A DNA stretch of 64,000 nucleotides from Nocardiopsis sp. YSL2 (GCF_030555055.1 NZ_JAMOAO010000001.1:1240001-1304000); one strand, 5' to 3'; shown: positions 1-8,315, counted from the first letter of the stretch. The notes: a model not told the origin generated them from the letters alone. Made by a program: numbers and translations.

Positions 1-417
1 GACGCGCGCATGAGCTTCGCCGAGATCGGCGGCTCGGTCGGCCTGAGCCCCTCGGCGGTCAAGCGGCGTGTGGACCGGCTGGTGGAGTCCGGCGCGGTGC
101 GCGGGTTCACCGTGGTGGTCGAGCCGCAGGCCATCGGGTGGACCACGGAGGCGTTCATCGAGCTGTACTGCCGGGCGCGCACCTCACCGGGGGAGATCCG
201 CACCGGGCTGGCCGCCTACGCGGAGATCACCTCGGCGTGCACGGTCACCGGCGAGGCCGACGCCGTCGTCCAGGTGCGGGCCCGCGACACGCACCACCTG
301 GAGGAGGTCATCGAGCGCATCGGCGCCGAGCCCTTCGTGGTGCGCACCAAGAGCACGCTGGTCCTGTCCCGCCTGGTCGACCAGCCCATCCTCGCCGGAA
401 CCGCCGACCTGCCCTGA
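1..417 (+). CDS. Lrp/AsnC-family transcriptional regulator, 5' end cut by window
   Basis: The frame is open from base 1. It begins inside an AsnC-type helix-turn-helix (DARMSFAEIGGSVGLSPSAV), so the real start lies upstream and the first ATG at 10 is internal. The rest is a typical AsnC/Lrp ligand-sensing domain: a beta-alpha-beta fold with a TGEADAVVQVRARD segment, usually an amino-acid-binding dimer interface. Lrp-type proteins regulate amino acid metabolism, so a link to the amino acid catabolic genes at 1357-8315 is possible but not shown. It is convergent with the IclR gene that follows. Family call firm; target unknown. Confidence 0.85.
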   Translation, partial: DARMSFAEIGGSVGLSPSAVKRRVDRLVESGAVRGFTVVVEPQAIGWTTEAFIELYCRARTSPGEIRTGLAAYAEITSACTVTGEADAVVQVRARDTHHLEEVIERIGAEPFVVRTKSTLVLSRLVDQPILAGTADLP

Positions 418-526
418 CCGGGCACCACCGGGGGTTCGCGTCGTCGCCGCCGTCACGCCGGCGTCGTGCGAGCGATGGCGACCGCCCGTTCGCTGACGAG
501 GACGCCCCGGCGACCTGATCGCGGGG

Positions 527-1306
527 TCAGCGGCGGCCCGGTGGGCAGCTGAGGGCGCGCGAGATCCCCCTCGCTGCGGCTTGGACGACCGGGGCCAGAG
601 CGGCGGGTCGGGCCTCGTCCAGCCGCACCACCAGCGACACGGCCGCCACGACGTCGCCGCCCGCGTCACGGACCGGCGCGGCCACCGACAGCGCGTCGGT
701 GGTCACCTGGCCCTCGCTCACGGCGTACCCGGAGCGGCGGATCTCGGCCAGGCGGGCCCGGAGCCGCACCGGATCGGTCACGGTCAGCGGCGTGTGGGCG
801 CGCAGCGGGCCGCCCAGTACCGCGTCCTGGACGCCGACGGGTGCGTGGGCGAGCAGGACCAGTCCGACCCCGGTCGAGTGCAGGTCGAAGCGCCCGCCGA
901 CCCGGGTGAGGACGGGGATGGCGTGCCGCCCGGCGATGCGCTCCACGAACACCAGCTCCCGGCCCTCCCGGACCGCGAGCTGCACGTTCTCCCGCGTGAC
1001 CTCGTACAGGTCCTCCAGGAAGGGCATGGCGGCCTCGCGCAGTCCCAGGCCGCGCGGAGCCAGCGACGCCACCTCCCACAAGCGCAGCCCGACCCGGTAG
1101 CGGCCGTCGGCGTCGCGTTCCAGAGCGCCCCACTCCACCAGCTCGGCGGCCCGCCGGTGGGCCGTGGGCAGGGACAGCCCGGACCGGCGGGCCAGCTCGG
1201 TGAGGGTCAGCTCCGGGGTGCCGGGGGTGAAGGCGCCCAGCAGCGCGAGCACCTTGGCGGTGACCGTGCGGTGGTCGGGGCGCGCCCCGTCCGCGCTGTC
1301 CGCCAC
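527..1306 (-). CDS. IclR-family transcriptional regulator
   Basis: A protein of 259 residues with an N-terminal winged helix (LTLTELARRSGLSLPTAHRR) and a C-terminal IclR effector domain of the usual length, ending in the VSEGQVTTDALSVAAPVRD region typical of the family. I chose the GTG at 1306 because GGGGGAGG sits five bases upstream. A GTG at 1348 in the same frame would add 14 residues and has a GAGGGG overlapping the stop of the preceding gene. It is the last gene of the minus-strand run after the reductase. IclR proteins usually sense aromatic acids or related metabolites, so it is a likely local regulator of the oxygenase genes. This is inference from position. Confidence 0.85.
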   Translation of the reverse strand: MADSADGARPDHRTVTAKVLALLGAFTPGTPELTLTELARRSGLSLPTAHRRAAELVEWGALERDADGRYRVGLRLWEVASLAPRGLGLREAAMPFLEDLYEVTRENVQLAVREGRELVFVERIAGRHAIPVLTRVGGRFDLHSTGVGLVLLAHAPVGVQDAVLGGPLRAHTPLTVTDPVRLRARLAEIRRSGYAVSEGQVTTDALSVAAPVRDAGGDVVAAVSLVVRLDEARPAALAPVVQAAARGISRALSCPPGRR

Positions 1307-1356
1307 GTGCACCTCCCCCGTCCGCCTCACACCGCCCGTGCGCCCCACCCGTCCCC

Positions 1357-2322
1357 TCAGAGTTCGAGGACGAGCCGGGGCGTGTGCGCACGGGACACGC
1401 AGATCATCATCATCTCCCCCGACTCCCGCTCCTCGTCGGTGAGCAGCGAGTCCCGGTGGTCGGGCACACCGTCGAGCACGGGTGTCTCACAGGTACCGCA
1501 GGTGCCCTCGCGGCAGGAGGAGAGCACCTGGACGCCGGCGTCCTCGACGGCCTCCAGCACGGACCGGTCCCCGGGGACGCGAACGGTCACACCCGTCTCG
1601 GCGAGCTCCACGTCGAACGCGCCCCCGCCCGACCCGGCCTCCCTCGGAGCGAACCGCTCGACCCGGAGCGTACCCGGTGGCCAGCAGGAGGCCCGCTCCT
1701 CCACGGCCGCGATCAGGGGTTCGGGGCCGCAGCAGTAGACCAGGGTGTCGCCTCCGGGATCGGAGGGCAGGGCGTCCAGGTCGATCAGCCCGACCTCGTC
1801 CTGGGGCAGCAGCGACACCCGGTCCCCGTGCTCCCGGGCCAGGTCCGCACCGAAGGCCATGGCGGTCCGGGTCCGCCCGCCGTAGACCAGCCGCCAGTCG
1901 GCTCCGGCGGCGTGTGCCGCCCGGACCATGGGCAGCAGCGGCGTGATGCCGATGCCGCCGGCCACGAACACGTAGCGCGGGGCCGGAAGGAACGGGAAGG
2001 CGTTGCGCGGTCCGCGCAGGCGGACGGTGCTCCCCTCCGCCAGCCGCTCGTGCACGAACCGCGAGCCGCCGCGGCCGTCGGGCACGTCCAGGACGGCCAC
2101 GCGCAGGACGTCGCGTTCGGCCGGGTCGCCGCACAGCGAGTACTGGCGGACCAGGTCGGGGCCCAGGACCAGGTCCACGTGCGCGCCCGGTTCCCAGGGG
2201 TCGAACGCGCCCCCGTCGACACGGGTGAAGGTCAGCCGCAGCACGCCGTCCGCGACGGCCTCCCTGCGGTCCAGCCGGGCGTCGAACTCCAGCTCGACGC
2301 GCGGCCCGGTGGTCACGGTCAT
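1357..2322 (-). CDS. Rieske oxygenase reductase (flavin, NAD and plant-type 2Fe-2S; VanB-like)
   Basis: Electron-transfer component of class IA Rieske oxygenases. Domains in order: a flavin-binding barrel with RQYSLCG near residues 59-65, an NAD(P)-binding domain with GGIGITP near 122-128, and a C-terminal plant-type ferredoxin with iron ligands at about C270, C275, C278 and C308. That is the full phthalate dioxygenase reductase/VanB layout at normal length (321 residues). The ATG at 2322 is chosen over a GTG at 2343 because GAGAGG lies six bases before it. It follows the Rieske oxygenase and the 83-residue protein with a 38-base gap, so all three are probably one transcript. It should pass NADH electrons to the oxygenase. 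Confidence 0.92.
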   Translation of the reverse strand: MTVTTGPRVELEFDARLDRREAVADGVLRLTFTRVDGGAFDPWEPGAHVDLVLGPDLVRQYSLCGDPAERDVLRVAVLDVPDGRGGSRFVHERLAEGSTVRLRGPRNAFPFLPAPRYVFVAGGIGITPLLPMVRAAHAAGADWRLVYGGRTRTAMAFGADLAREHGDRVSLLPQDEVGLIDLDALPSDPGGDTLVYCCGPEPLIAAVEERASCWPPGTLRVERFAPREAGSGGGAFDVELAETGVTVRVPGDRSVLEAVEDAGVQVLSSCREGTCGTCETPVLDGVPDHRDSLLTDEERESGEMMMICVSRAHTPRLVLEL

Positions 2323-2360
2323 CTTCTGCCTCTCATCGTCCACGGCACACCCGTGGCTGT

Positions 2361-2612
2361 TCAGCGGCCGGACGGAACCGGCTCGCGCGGGTCCGCCGCG
2401 TCCTCGGCGGGCCCGGACGCCGCCCGGTCACCGGTGCCGGGCCCGTGCCCGTCGGGGTGGTCGAGCACCCATGTCCAGAGCACGACCGGGTCCTCGAAGA
2501 GCCGCTCCGCCCCGCAGTGGCACACCGCCCGCAGCTGGTCGGTGCCCAGCACCCAGTGGATGCGGACGATGCCGTCGCCCCGGAGCATGGGCCGGTTGCC
2601 GACGGGGCTCAC
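2361..2612 (-). CDS. Small cysteine-containing protein coupled to Rieske oxygenase
   Basis: An 83-residue protein whose GTG start overlaps the stop of the Rieske oxygenase by four bases (GTGA), indicating translational coupling. The middle reads like a folded segment: VRIHWVLGTDQLRAVCHCGA, then DPVVLWTWVLDHPDGH. It has two cysteines (CHC) and several histidines that could bind a metal. The C-terminal 30 residues are a charged, Gly/Pro/Ala-rich tail. I recognise no named family. Its place between oxygenase and reductase suggests an accessory or redox role, which is inference. It would be missed by callers that prefer the longer overlapping frame. Confidence 0.7.
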   Translation of the reverse strand: MSPVGNRPMLRGDGIVRIHWVLGTDQLRAVCHCGAERLFEDPVVLWTWVLDHPDGHGPGTGDRAASGPAEDAADPREPVPSGR

Positions 2613-3688
2613 GACCGGACCCGCCCGGCCGCCGCGGTCGGCGCCGAGGGCGCCCGCCCGCGGCCCTCGGCCGCCATGGCCTTGAGCATGCGGCGCGCGG
2701 CCAGCCCGCCGGTGTCGATGTTGACCGACAGCTCCTGGTAGCCGTCGGCCTCCTGCTCGACCACCTTCTCCAGCAGGTCGAGGGCGACCACGTCCTGCAG
2801 GACGACGGTGCGGTTGTTCTCCTTCAGGAAGGCCGAGACCTTCTCGTCGCCGAGGGCGAAGTCGCGCGCGACCGCCCAGAAGTCGTGGGTGCTGTGCTCG
2901 GTCTCGGGCGTGATGGCGTACACCACCTCGACGTGGAAGGCGTCGGGGTCCGTGCCGTCCTCGTGCGGGAGCACGCCGACGGGGGCGATGCGGCTGTGCA
3001 GGAGGTACAGGCACGGGGGCCGGTACTCGATGTCCTGCCAGCGGGTGATGCGGCCCTGGATGCCGGTGGACTCGGCGTAGAAGGGCGGACAGGCGGCGTC
3101 GGCCATGTGGCGGCTGACGTAGACCACGCGCTCGGACTCGTCGACCTCGGTGGTGATGGGGGTCTCGGCCACCTCGGGGGTGCCGATGTAGCCGCCGTGG
3201 AGGTAGGTCTCGTGGGAGAGGTCGAGGAGGTTGTCGACCAGCAGGTCGTAGCGCGCGGCGAGCGGCTCCATTCCGCACACCACGGTGTAGGCCGGGTCGT
3301 CCAGCCAGGGTGCGCGCGGAATCGGGGTGGCCTGGGCCAGGTCGGGCTCGCCGATCCACACCCACACGAACGAGTCCTGTTCGACCACGGGATAGGAGGG
3401 CACGCGCGCGGTGCGCGGGACGCGTTTCTGGCCCGGCACGGACACGCACGTGCCCTGGGTGTCGTAGGTGAAGCCGTGGTAGCCGCAGATGATGCGGTCA
3501 CCTTCCAGCCGGCTCTCGGAGAGGGGATAGCGGCGGTGTACGCAGCGGTCGGCGAGGGCGACGACCTCGCCGGCCTCCGTGCGGTAGAACACGATGGGTT
3601 CGCCGAGGATCGTACGCGCGAACAACGCGCGACCGACCTCGGTCCCGTACGCGGCGACGTACCACTGGTTGCGAACGAACTCCGTCAT
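2609..3688 (-). CDS. Rieske non-heme iron oxygenase (VanA-like)
   Basis: A 359-residue monooxygenase or demethylase-type Rieske protein. The Rieske 2Fe-2S ligands are C49/H51 (CVH) and C68/H71 (CGYH). The mononuclear iron site shows H159 and H164 in DLSHETYLHGG. The N-terminus MTEFVRNQWYVAAYG is the usual VanA-type start, and AGGAGG lies eight bases upstream of the ATG at 3688. The frame continues upstream with a low-complexity, non-family extension that I excluded. Substrates in this family include vanillate and other O- or N-methyl aromatics; the true substrate cannot be read from sequence. It is paired with the reductase downstream, and the upstream gap holds palindromes and a terminator, so it probably has its own promoter. 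Confidence 0.92.
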   Translation of the reverse strand: MTEFVRNQWYVAAYGTEVGRALFARTILGEPIVFYRTEAGEVVALADRCVHRRYPLSESRLEGDRIICGYHGFTYDTQGTCVSVPGQKRVPRTARVPSYPVVEQDSFVWVWIGEPDLAQATPIPRAPWLDDPAYTVVCGMEPLAARYDLLVDNLLDLSHETYLHGGYIGTPEVAETPITTEVDESERVVYVSRHMADAACPPFYAESTGIQGRITRWQDIEYRPPCLYLLHSRIAPVGVLPHEDGTDPDAFHVEVVYAITPETEHSTHDFWAVARDFALGDEKVSAFLKENNRTVVLQDVVALDLLEKVVEQEADGYQELSVNIDTGGLAARRMLKAMAAEGRGRAPSAPTAAAGRVRS

Positions 3689-3835
3689 GTGCGCGGCCTC
3701 CTGCGTCGGTGGACGGCCACGGGGAGCGCGGATCCGCTGCGCCGCCGACGGTGTCGGGTCGCCGGGGTCACGCGTTCCGCGCTCCGTGGCCTCGGTCACC
3801 ATGCTGTGTGACGCGGGTCGGCTCGCGCAGTACGA

Positions 3836-3864
3836 CTTTCACTCAGTGAAAGCGTTCCGGAACG
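3836..3864. promoter_or_regulatory. Two abutting palindromes upstream of Rieske operon
   Basis: CTTTCACTCAGTGAAAG at 3836-3852 has perfect 8-bp arms around one base. It is followed immediately by the perfect 12-bp palindrome CGTTCCGGAACG at 3853-3864. They lie about 150 bases before the Rieske start and just beyond the hairpin that ends the monooxygenase gene. This is the expected place for an operator of the oxygenase operon. The local IclR protein is the obvious candidate binder, but there is no direct evidence. Confidence 0.5.
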
Positions 3865-3865
3865 G

Positions 3866-3904
3866 CGTCGGCCCCGGCCGCGCGGGGCGCGGTCGGGGCC
3901 GACG
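3866..3904 (-). terminator. Hairpin terminator after flavin monooxygenase gene
   Basis: An 11-bp outer stem (CGTCGGCCCCG with CGGGGCCGACG) continues through one G-T wobble into a 6-bp inner stem (CCGCGC/GCGCGG) around a GGG loop. It has no clear T tract, as is common in actinomycetes. It lies 51 bases past the stop of the minus-strand gene ending at 3956. Confidence 0.7.
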
Positions 3905-3955
3905 GGCTTCCGGTCCGGGGCGGCACTCGAGGGGAGGTCCGCTCCCGGCGGGGCC

Positions 3956-5668
3956 TCAGTCCTCGGGCAGGGCGAGCGGGGCGAGTTCGTCGAAGACGTC
4001 GCCCGGACCCGGGTTGGCCGGATCGGTCCCGCCGCCGAAGTGACTCGCCACGCCCCACACGGCGTTGAGGGCGGTCTGCACGGCGCCCTCGGCCCAGCCG
4101 GCGGTCCAGGACACGTCGTCCCCGGCCAGGAACAGGCCACGGTGGCGCTCGGCTAGGCCGTCCTGCTTGAAGTGCGTGAACAGGCGGCGCTGGTACCGGT
4201 AGTGGCCCGGCAGGTTGGCCTTGAACGCGCCCATGAAGTAGGGCTCGTCCTCCCACGAGACCGTCACCGGGTCACCGGTGATGTGGGAACGGATGTCCAC
4301 GTTCGGGTAGATCTTGCCGAGGGAGGAGAGCATGACCTCCAGGCGCTCGTTGGCCGACAGCGGCAGCCACTTCAGCGAGTCGTCGCACCAGGTGTAGGAC
4401 ATGCAGATCGCGGCCGGCCCGTCGGGGTCCTCTCCCTCCAGCAGGTAGGTGCCGCGGGTCATGCGGTCGGTGAGCGTCATGCTCATGGCGTCGCGGCCGG
4501 TCTCGGGGTCCTGGTCCCGCCAGAACGCGCGGTCCACCGGCACGAACAGCTTCGAGGACTCCATGTAGTGGGTGCGCTCGATCGCCGTCCAGTGGTCGAT
4601 CGGCAGCAGGTCCTCGTCGCAGTCGATCTTGGACAGCAGCATCCAGCTCTGCGCGGTGAACACGGCCGCCGCGTAGGTGCGGGTCGAGCCCGAGGCGTCG
4701 GTGACCGTGATGTTGCCCGACGGGGAGCCCTTGGCCGCGGTCCGGCGCAGGGCCGTCACGGCCGGGCGGGGGCCGCCCTCGTGCAGCGAGGCCAGGGTCG
4801 TGCCCTGCGCCCAGTGCACGAGCTTGTCGGGGGCGTCCTCCCACAGGCGCAGCGGCAGCTGCTGGACACCGCCGACGATGCCCATGTGGTCGTCGTCCGC
4901 GCCGGTGTAGGTGACGCGCAGGATCTCCAGGATGGAGTTGGGGAAGTCGGTGTCCCAACCGCCGGTCCCGAAGCCGACCTGGCCGAAGATCTCCCGGTGG
5001 CGGAAGGAGGCGAAGGCCGGGGAGTCGCACAGGAAGCCGTAGAAGGTCTGGTTGTCGAGCTTGGCGACCAGCTCGTTCCAGATCTCCTTCTGCGTGGCGA
5101 CGTCGCGCTCGCGGATGGCCCGCTGCATGCGGGTGTGCTGGGCGCCCTCCTCCAGGGTGCGGTCCCAGGCGCGCGCCACCTCGCGGTAGACCTCGGGCAG
5201 GTCGTCCAGGGTGGTGGCGTAGTGGGACTCTCCCTTGAGGTCGACGACGGTGCTCGGCGTGACCGGGGAGAGCGGGTTGGGGAAGGCGACCGTCTCCAGG
5301 CCGACCCGGTCGACGTAGTGCCAGAAGGAGGTGGACGACGGCGGGAAGCGCATGGCGCCCATCTCGGCGACGACGTCGTCGGGGCAGTGGTCGAGCTTCT
5401 CGGTCCGCAGCCGGCCGCCGATCCGGTCCGCCTCGTACACGACCGGCTTCAGGCCCATCTTCATCAGCTCGTAGGCCGTGATGATGCCGGAGAGCCCGCC
5501 GCCGATGACGGCGACCTCGGTCCCGTGGCTCCCGGCGGGGACCTGCCCGATCCCGGCGGGGTGCTCCAGGTAGTCGTCGTAGGCGAACGGGAAGTCCGGT
5601 CCGCACATGTTCAGCGGTGTGTCCTGCGCGGGCGTGGAACCGGCGGCCGTGGGCACGGCAGACGTCAT
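3956..5668 (-). CDS. FAD-dependent amine oxidase, tryptophan/phenylalanine 2-monooxygenase-like
   Basis: A 570-residue flavoprotein. The dinucleotide-binding motif VAVIGGGLSGIITAYEL lies near residues 53-69, followed by GRLRTE, and a second FAD contact (LFLAGDDVSWTAGWAEGA) lies near 515-535. Length and the separated N-terminal tail (MCGPDFPFAYDDYLEHPAG) fit bacterial tryptophan or phenylalanine 2-monooxygenases. Those enzymes decarboxylate L-Trp or L-Phe oxidatively to indoleacetamide or phenylacetamide. The nitrilase-family gene immediately upstream would then release the acid and ammonia. The ATG at 5668 has AAGGAGG six bases upstream. Plain L-amino acid oxidase activity is the main alternative. 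Confidence 0.8.
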   Translation of the reverse strand: MTSAVPTAAGSTPAQDTPLNMCGPDFPFAYDDYLEHPAGIGQVPAGSHGTEVAVIGGGLSGIITAYELMKMGLKPVVYEADRIGGRLRTEKLDHCPDDVVAEMGAMRFPPSSTSFWHYVDRVGLETVAFPNPLSPVTPSTVVDLKGESHYATTLDDLPEVYREVARAWDRTLEEGAQHTRMQRAIRERDVATQKEIWNELVAKLDNQTFYGFLCDSPAFASFRHREIFGQVGFGTGGWDTDFPNSILEILRVTYTGADDDHMGIVGGVQQLPLRLWEDAPDKLVHWAQGTTLASLHEGGPRPAVTALRRTAAKGSPSGNITVTDASGSTRTYAAAVFTAQSWMLLSKIDCDEDLLPIDHWTAIERTHYMESSKLFVPVDRAFWRDQDPETGRDAMSMTLTDRMTRGTYLLEGEDPDGPAAICMSYTWCDDSLKWLPLSANERLEVMLSSLGKIYPNVDIRSHITGDPVTVSWEDEPYFMGAFKANLPGHYRYQRRLFTHFKQDGLAERHRGLFLAGDDVSWTAGWAEGAVQTALNAVWGVASHFGGGTDPANPGPGDVFDELAPLALPED

Positions 5669-5783
5669 CAGACCCCTCCTTCACGTGGGTGTGGGCGAGC
5701 GGGTGGCTCGGTTGGCCGGCCGGGGGCCGGGCGGATCAGCGTGGGTGCGGGTGGTGCGGGTGGTGCCGCGGCGCGGGCGCGGC

Positions 5784-6590
5784 TCAGGCGGTCAGCCGGG
5801 CGTAGAGCTCCGGTCGCCGGTCGGCCAGATAGGACTGGTCCCGGCGGGCCCGGGCGAGCGCGGCCGGGTCGACGTCGCCGACCAGCAGCTCCTCGTCGGG
5901 GCCCGCCCGCAGCGTGTCGGTGCCGTCCGGCGCGACCAGGGCGCTCAGCCCCGCGTACCGCAGGTCGCCCTCGGTGTCGCAGCGGTTCACGTAGACCAGG
6001 TGGATCTGGTTCTCCAGGGCGCGGACCGGCACGAGGCGGGTCGCCACGTCGGTGAAGGGTCGCATGAGGGCCGTGGGCACGACGAGCAGCTCGGTCCCGG
6101 CCAGGGCGTGGGCCCGCACGGGCTCGGGGAACTCCACGTCGTAGCAGACCAGCAGACCCAGGCGCAGGCCGCCGAGTTCCACCTGGACGACGGGATCGGA
6201 CCCGGCCGTGAACGCACCGCGGTCCAGGTCGCCGAACAGGTGCGCCTTGCGGTAGGCGGCACGGGGCGTGCCGTCGGCTCCGACGAGCTGGACGGTGTTG
6301 TACACGGTGCCGTCGGCGCGCTCGGGGAAGCCGTGGACGATGGCGATCCCGGTGTCGGCGGCGATGGCGGCGACCGCGGCGCACAGGGGCCCGTCGGCGG
6401 GTTCGGCCAGGCGGTCGGTGTCCGCGCCGATGTTGTAGCCGGTCATCGACATCTCCGGGCCGACGAGCAGGTCGGCTCCGGCGGCGGCCGCGGCCGCGGC
6501 CCGGTCGGCCAGACGGGCCAGGGCGGCGGCGGTGTCACCGCTGGGGGCGGTCCCCTGGTCCAGGGCCACGCGCAGGGCTCGGTCGCTCAC
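5784..6590 (-). CDS. Carbon-nitrogen hydrolase (nitrilase superfamily), probable amidase
   Basis: A 268-residue single-domain nitrilase-superfamily enzyme with the Glu-Lys-Cys triad visible: E46 (GPEMSMTGYN), K115 (YRKAHLFG) and C149 (VCYDVEFPEP). The CYDVEFPE context is more like aliphatic or aryl amidases than true nitrilases. The GTG at 6590 is chosen because GGAGG lies seven bases upstream; a GTG at 6632 would add 14 unconserved residues. It lies 115 bases upstream of the 2-monooxygenase-like gene on the same strand. A two-step conversion of aromatic amino acid to arylacetamide to arylacetate is the best reading. It is not related to the amidase-signature IaaH enzymes of plant pathogens. 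Confidence 0.85.
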   Translation of the reverse strand: MSDRALRVALDQGTAPSGDTAAALARLADRAAAAAAAGADLLVGPEMSMTGYNIGADTDRLAEPADGPLCAAVAAIAADTGIAIVHGFPERADGTVYNTVQLVGADGTPRAAYRKAHLFGDLDRGAFTAGSDPVVQVELGGLRLGLLVCYDVEFPEPVRAHALAGTELLVVPTALMRPFTDVATRLVPVRALENQIHLVYVNRCDTEGDLRYAGLSALVAPDGTDTLRAGPDEELLVGDVDPAALARARRDQSYLADRRPELYARLTA

Positions 6591-6630
6591 CGTGTCACCT
6601 CCGGTCGTCGGTCGCTGCTCGGCCGCATCC

Positions 6631-6714
6631 ACTCTAGGGGCGAATGTCCGCTTTTTCAGTGCATCGGATCATCGGTTCGTTGCGTCTTCGTGGCGAAGTG
6701 CCGCTTTTTCTTGC
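6631..6714 (-). promoter_or_regulatory. Promoter and paired direct repeats upstream of amidase gene
   Basis: On the minus strand, TGCACTGAAAAAGCGGACAT (from 6663) and TGCAAGAAAAAGCGGCACTT (from 6714) are near-identical direct repeats about 52 bases apart, roughly five helical turns. The nearer copy overlaps the -35 zone of a possible promoter whose -10 is TAGAGT at 6636-6631. This arrangement suggests cooperative binding of a regulator. The A-rich cores stand out in this GC-rich DNA. The binder is unknown; Lrp or IclR are nearby candidates. Confidence 0.45.
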
Positions 6715-6833
6715 ACGTATGCGCGCTTTGACGCGTGATCTGTGTTCCAGGACACGACGTCGACGCCACCGGAGGGACCCTGGGCGAGCCCTCGGGCCCC
6801 TCCGGGGCGTTCACCGTGCGCGCGGAACGGCCG

Positions 6834-8315
6834 TCAGGAGCGGACCTCGACGGTGTCCGCGTGCTCCAGGGCCGATCGGCGCATGCTGTAGGAGAAGTAG
6901 ACGACCAGGCCGACCGCGAGCCAGGAGAGGAAGGCCACCCACACGCTCAGCGCCATGCTGAACATCAGGTAGGCGCAGGACAGCACGCCCAGGACCGGGG
7001 TGACCGGCGAGCCCGGCATGCGGAACGCGCGCTTGAGGTCGGGCCGCGACCGGCGCAGCACCAAAACCGCCACGTTCACCAGGGCGAACGCGAACAGGGT
7101 GCCGATCGCGGTGGCGTCGGCGAGCGGGCCGAGCGGGATGAGCGCGGCCAGCAGGGCGATGAGCACCGACGTGATGATCGTGTTGGCGCGCGGGGTGCCC
7201 TTGGCGTCCAGCGTGGAGAACGCCTTGGGGATGAGGCCGTCGCGCGACATCGCGTAGAGGATGCGCGTCTGGCTGTAGAGGACCACCAGGACCACGCTGG
7301 CCAGGGCGAGCACGGCACCGGCCGCGAAGATGACCGCCCACACGGGGGTGCCGGTGACCGCGGTGAGGATCCCGGCGAGCGAGGTCTCCCCGTCGGCGAA
7401 GTCGGCCCAGTTGAGCGCGCCGACGGCGGTGAAGGCCACCAGGCAGTACAGCGCGGTGACCAGGATCATCGAGAACATGATCGCGCGCGGGAGGTCGCGC
7501 TGGGGGTTCTTGGCCTCCTCACTCGCCGTGGAGGCCGAGTCGAAGCCGATGTAGGAGAAGAACAGGGTCGCGCCGGCGGCGCTGACACCCGCCATGCCCA
7601 TCGGCATGAACGGCGCGAAGTTGCCGTCCTGGACGGCGGTGACGGCGATGGCCACGAACATGACCAGGATGGCGATCTTGATGGCGACCATGACCGCGTT
7701 GACGCGGCTGCTCTCGCGCACCCCGACGAGCAGGGCGAACATCGACAGCAGGACCACGACGGCGGCGGGGACGTTGATCAGCCCGCCCTCGAGGGGGCCG
7801 GCGAGCATCGCCGGGGGCATCGACAGACCGGTGGTCAGGTGCAGGAGCTCGTTGATGTACTGGCCCCAGCCCACACCGACGGCGGCGACGGAGACGCCGT
7901 AGGTGAGCATCAGGCACCAGCCGCACACCCAGGCCATGAACTCGCCCATGGTGGCGTAGGCGTAGGAGTAGGCCGAACCGGAGGCGGGGATCATCCCGGC
8001 CATCTCGGCGTAGGCCAGGGCGGAGAAGAGCGCGGTCACTCCGGCGAGCACGAAGGCCAGGACGACGGCGGGGCCCGCGACCGGCACCGCCTCGCCCAGG
8101 ACCACGAAGATGCCGGTGCCGAGGGTGGCTCCGATACCGATCATGGCGAGCTGCCAGAAGCCCATGTGGCGCCGCAGTCCGGCGCCCTCGGCGCCCTCGG
8201 TCTCCGCCACCAGCTTCTCGACCGGCTTGCGTCTGGTCAGTCGTTCCCTCAGCGCGGGCGCACCGCCCGGGCTCGTGGGCGCGTTCGCGCCCACAGGGGT
8301 CTGCTGGTCGACCAC
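6834..8315 (-). CDS. APC-superfamily amino acid permease (cationic amino acid transporter type)
   Basis: A 493-residue integral membrane protein with about 12-14 hydrophobic segments. The first has the conserved GIGATLGTGIFVV signature of APC transporters, followed by PAVVLAFVLAGVTALFSALAYAEM. The loop motif SYIGFDSASTASEEAKNPQRD is typical of the CAT/YfnA branch. The GTG start at 8315 has GAGGAG six bases upstream. It lies upstream of the amidase and 2-monooxygenase-like genes on the same strand and may supply their amino acid substrate. A 243-base gap with promoter-like repeats means it is probably a separate transcript. Substrate specificity is not readable. Confidence 0.9.
   Translation of the reverse strand: MVDQQTPVGANAPTSPGGAPALRERLTRRKPVEKLVAETEGAEGAGLRRHMGFWQLAMIGIGATLGTGIFVVLGEAVPVAGPAVVLAFVLAGVTALFSALAYAEMAGMIPASGSAYSYAYATMGEFMAWVCGWCLMLTYGVSVAAVGVGWGQYINELLHLTTGLSMPPAMLAGPLEGGLINVPAAVVVLLSMFALLVGVRESSRVNAVMVAIKIAILVMFVAIAVTAVQDGNFAPFMPMGMAGVSAAGATLFFSYIGFDSASTASEEAKNPQRDLPRAIMFSMILVTALYCLVAFTAVGALNWADFADGETSLAGILTAVTGTPVWAVIFAAGAVLALASVVLVVLYSQTRILYAMSRDGLIPKAFSTLDAKGTPRANTIITSVLIALLAALIPLGPLADATAIGTLFAFALVNVAVLVLRRSRPDLKRAFRMPGSPVTPVLGVLSCAYLMFSMALSVWVAFLSWLAVGLVVYFSYSMRRSALEHADTVEVRS

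Noticed and set aside
4172..6055. A 627-codon plus-strand open frame
   Set aside because: Antisense to the flavin monooxygenase, with a valine/glycine/histidine-rich shadow composition.
5784..6590. True nitrilase producing acids from nitriles
   Set aside because: The motif around the catalytic Cys and the neighbouring 2-monooxygenase-like gene fit amide substrates better; left as a probable amidase.
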